This document shows positions 5,742 to 7,264 of a stretch of DNA of 7,264 nt, in pieces (position 1 is the first letter of the stretch; the number at the start of each line of letters is the position of its first letter). The translations under genes were made by a program, and so were the position numbers. Where the stretch lies: positions 1 to 7,264 of the forward strand of contig JAAYTY010000087.1 of assembly GCA_012523605.1 (NCBI GenBank). Direction: 5' to 3'. The DNA comes from Candidatus Fermentibacterota bacterium (GTDB lineage: Bacteria; Fermentibacterota; Fermentibacteria; Fermentibacterales; Fermentibacteraceae). The notes below the pieces were generated by a model, which saw nothing but the letters and a program-made list of their open reading frames with translations, ran no database searches and was not told where the DNA came from.

Positions 5742-6551
5742 GTGAGCGGCGCACCCGTAGGGATCTTCGACTCCGGGGTGGGCGGTCTGACCGTCGTCCG
5801 CGAGATCCAGAGACAGCTGCCGCGCGAGTCTGTCGTCTACTTCGGCGACACCGCCAGGGTGCCCTACGGATCCAAGTCGCCGGAGACGGTGATCAGATTC
5901 TCGAAGGAGCTGGCGTCCTTCCTCCTCTCGAAGGGCGTCAAGATGATCGTCGCCGCGTGCAACACCGCATCCTCGGTGAGTCTTCCGGCCCTCGAGGAGT
6001 TCTGCCCCGTCCCGGTGATAGGCGTAATTGAGCCCGGCGCACGGGCGGCCGCCGCATCCACCAGGAACGGCATCGTGGGGGTCATAGGCACCCTGGGGAC
6101 GATTTCGAGCGGCGCCTACCAGAATGCCCTGAGAGGCATCGAGGGCGTGAAGGCGGTCGTGGCCCAGCCCTGTCCTCTGCTGGTGCCCCTGGTCGAGGAG
6201 GGCTGGCTCGATCACGAGATCACGACCCGTGTCGTAGAGGAGTACATGAAGCCGCTGAAGAGCGAGGGTATAGACACCCTGGTGCTGGGGTGCACCCACT
6301 ATCCGCTCCTGAAGCCCGTGTTCGGCAGGGTGCTGGGCCCCGGAGTCACCCTGGTAGATTCGGCCGAGGCGGCAGCGGCCGCCGTGGCCCGCCGGCTCGG
6401 GGAGGACGTCGAGGGAATGCCCGGAGAGAGAGCGCCCGACTACAGGTTCTATGTAAGCGACATCCCTCTGAAGTTCCAGGAAATTGCGCAGAGATTCCTC
6501 GGGCGGTCGATCCCCCTCGTGACGCAGGTGGAGCTCGGGGAAGCCAGATAG
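5742..6551 (+). CDS. murI: Glutamate racemase
   Basis: Cofactor-independent racemase that converts L-glutamate to D-glutamate for the peptidoglycan stem peptide, in the cytoplasm. It has 269 residues, the usual size. Motifs: VGIFDSGVGGLTV with the conserved Asp (D10), YFGDTARVPYGSKS (33-46), VAACNTASS with the first catalytic Cys (C73), GVIGTLGTISSGAY (113-126), and LGCTHYPLL with the second catalytic Cys (C184) and His (H186). All expected active-site residues are present. The GTG start at 5742 is one base after the stop of the GerMN-like gene. No good ribosome site precedes it, so initiation probably depends on reinitiation by ribosomes finishing the upstream gene. The start is supported by the family's typical N-terminus (a few residues before the FDSG motif). 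It is followed after 15 nt by rph. Confidence 0.97.
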   Translation: MSGAPVGIFDSGVGGLTVVREIQRQLPRESVVYFGDTARVPYGSKSPETVIRFSKELASFLLSKGVKMIVAACNTASSVSLPALEEFCPVPVIGVIEPGARAAAASTRNGIVGVIGTLGTISSGAYQNALRGIEGVKAVVAQPCPLLVPLVEEGWLDHEITTRVVEEYMKPLKSEGIDTLVLGCTHYPLLKPVFGRVLGPGVTLVDSAEAAAAAVARRLGEDVEGMPGERAPDYRFYVSDIPLKFQEIAQRFLGRSIPLVTQVELGEAR

Positions 6552-6566
6552 CACCGGAGGCATCCA

Positions 6567-7264
6567 GTGAGAAACGACGGCCGCGAAGACGGCGAGATCA
6601 GGGAGATATCCATCGAGACCGGCTACCAGCCTTCCCCCGAGGGCAGCGTGCTGATCTCCTGGGGAGAGACGAAGGTGCTCTGCTCTGCAACCGTCGAGAA
6701 CAGGGTGCCCCCCTTCCTTCCGTCCAGAGGCTCGGGCTGGATAACCGCCGAGTACGACATGATACCCGGAAGCGGAAACAAGAGAGTCCGCAGGGACAGG
6801 GGCGGCGGCGTCAAGGGCCGGACGCAGGAGATCCAGAGGCTGATAGGACGAAGCCTGAGGCAGGCCGTCAGGCTCGACAGGCTCGGCGAGCGAACCATCA
6901 CCGTCGACTGCGACGTCCTCGTCGCGGACGGAGGCACCAGGGTCGCCTCCATAACCGGGGGCGCGGTCGCGGCGAGGCTGGCCATCAAGCGCCTTGTGGA
7001 CAGGGGAGACCTCGAAATCGACCCCTGGACCGGATACGTCGCGGGCGTGAGCCTCGGGCTCGTAGAGGGCAGGGTGCTTCTCGACCTCTGCTACGAGGAG
7101 GACTCGAGGGCTTCCGTCGACATGAACGTCGTGTGCACATGCGCAGGAAAGCTCGTCGAGCTGCAGGCCACGGCCGAAGGCGAACCATGCGGGCTCGAGG
7201 AGATCGCCTCAATGGCCGCCTCCGGTGCCAGGGCTGTGCTGGAAACGATAATCCCTCTGCAGAA
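6567..7264 (+). CDS. rph: Ribonuclease PH (3' end cut by the window edge)
   Basis: Phosphorolytic 3'-5' exoribonuclease that trims tRNA precursors, cytoplasmic, normally a hexamer. About 232 residues are visible from GTG 6567, so only roughly 10-20 C-terminal residues are missing. GGAGG at 6556-6560 lies 6 nt before the start, and the protein opens with the typical MRNDGR. Motifs: GSVLISWGETKVLCSATVE (26-44), WITAEYDMIP (58-67), GRTQEIQRLIGRSLR (84-98) with the phosphate-binding Arg (R85), GERTITVDCDVLVADGGTR (107-125), and LLDLCYEEDSRASVDMNVV (171-189) with the conserved acidic residues near the active site. The basic loop after MIP is one residue shorter than in the common bacterial form. 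The frame is intact to the window end, with no sign of the E. coli K-12 type frameshift. It is cotranscribed with murI; an rdgB/xtp gene often follows in this arrangement. Confidence 0.97.
   Translation, partial: MRNDGREDGEIREISIETGYQPSPEGSVLISWGETKVLCSATVENRVPPFLPSRGSGWITAEYDMIPGSGNKRVRRDRGGGVKGRTQEIQRLIGRSLRQAVRLDRLGERTITVDCDVLVADGGTRVASITGGAVAARLAIKRLVDRGDLEIDPWTGYVAGVSLGLVEGRVLLDLCYEEDSRASVDMNVVCTCAGKLVELQATAEGEPCGLEEIASMAASGARAVLETIIPLQ

Noticed and set aside
5559..6563. 334-codon minus-strand frame opposite murI
   Set aside because: It is antisense to murI with no recognisable motif, and its length is explained by GC-rich third positions. MurI has all catalytic residues.

Overview
The window looks like a piece of an ordinary bacterial chromosome. 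It is GC-rich (roughly 60-65% by eye) and gene-dense, with frequent AGG arginine codons and GTG start codons. Gene content (RNase PH, SmpB, glutamate racemase, endonuclease III, a murein amidase, a sodium-pump beta subunit) indicates a bacterium that makes peptidoglycan. The secreted tandem-domain protein, the GerMN-like gene and the codon style suggest an uncultured GC-rich lineage such as a Fermentibacterota- or FCB-like candidate phylum. That placement is a weak inference; nothing in the sequence fixes the taxon.

Layout. (1) Positions 1-566 (+) hold the 3' end of an acidic protein with two copies of a domain I cannot name, followed by a strong hairpin terminator at 592-619. From there to 812 I see no gene. 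(2) nth (endonuclease III, -, 813-1490) diverges from an RmlC-like cupin epimerase (+, about 1576-2145). The 85-base gap carries a weak promoter candidate and a dyad symmetry. (3) The epimerase gene overlaps by 4 nt with a stand-alone oadB-type Na+-translocating decarboxylase beta subunit (2142-3362). (4) A complete tRNA-Leu(CAG) lies on the minus strand (3370-3456) with an encoded CCA and a good sigma70-type promoter. (5) From about 3526 a tight plus-strand cluster runs off the window: smpB, a secreted N-acetylmuramoyl-L-alanine amidase, a membrane-anchored protein with a GerMN-like tail, murI and rph (truncated at 7264). The junctions are 4-nt overlaps or gaps of 1 to 15 nt.

How the genes fit together. 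The last cluster combines cell-wall synthesis and remodelling (MurI supplies D-glutamate, the amidase cleaves septal or lateral peptidoglycan, the GerMN-like protein is a probable cell-envelope partner) with RNA quality control (SmpB for tmRNA trans-translation, RNase PH for tRNA 3' trimming). It resembles the Bacillus racE-gerM-rph-xtp order, so an RdgB/XTP pyrophosphatase gene would be expected just downstream.

I found no CRISPR array, insertion sequence, phage gene or defence system. The least explained items are the repeat protein at the left edge, two genes whose best initiation signals point to CTG start codons, an RmlC-like enzyme with an altered active-site segment, and a decarboxylase beta subunit without its partners.
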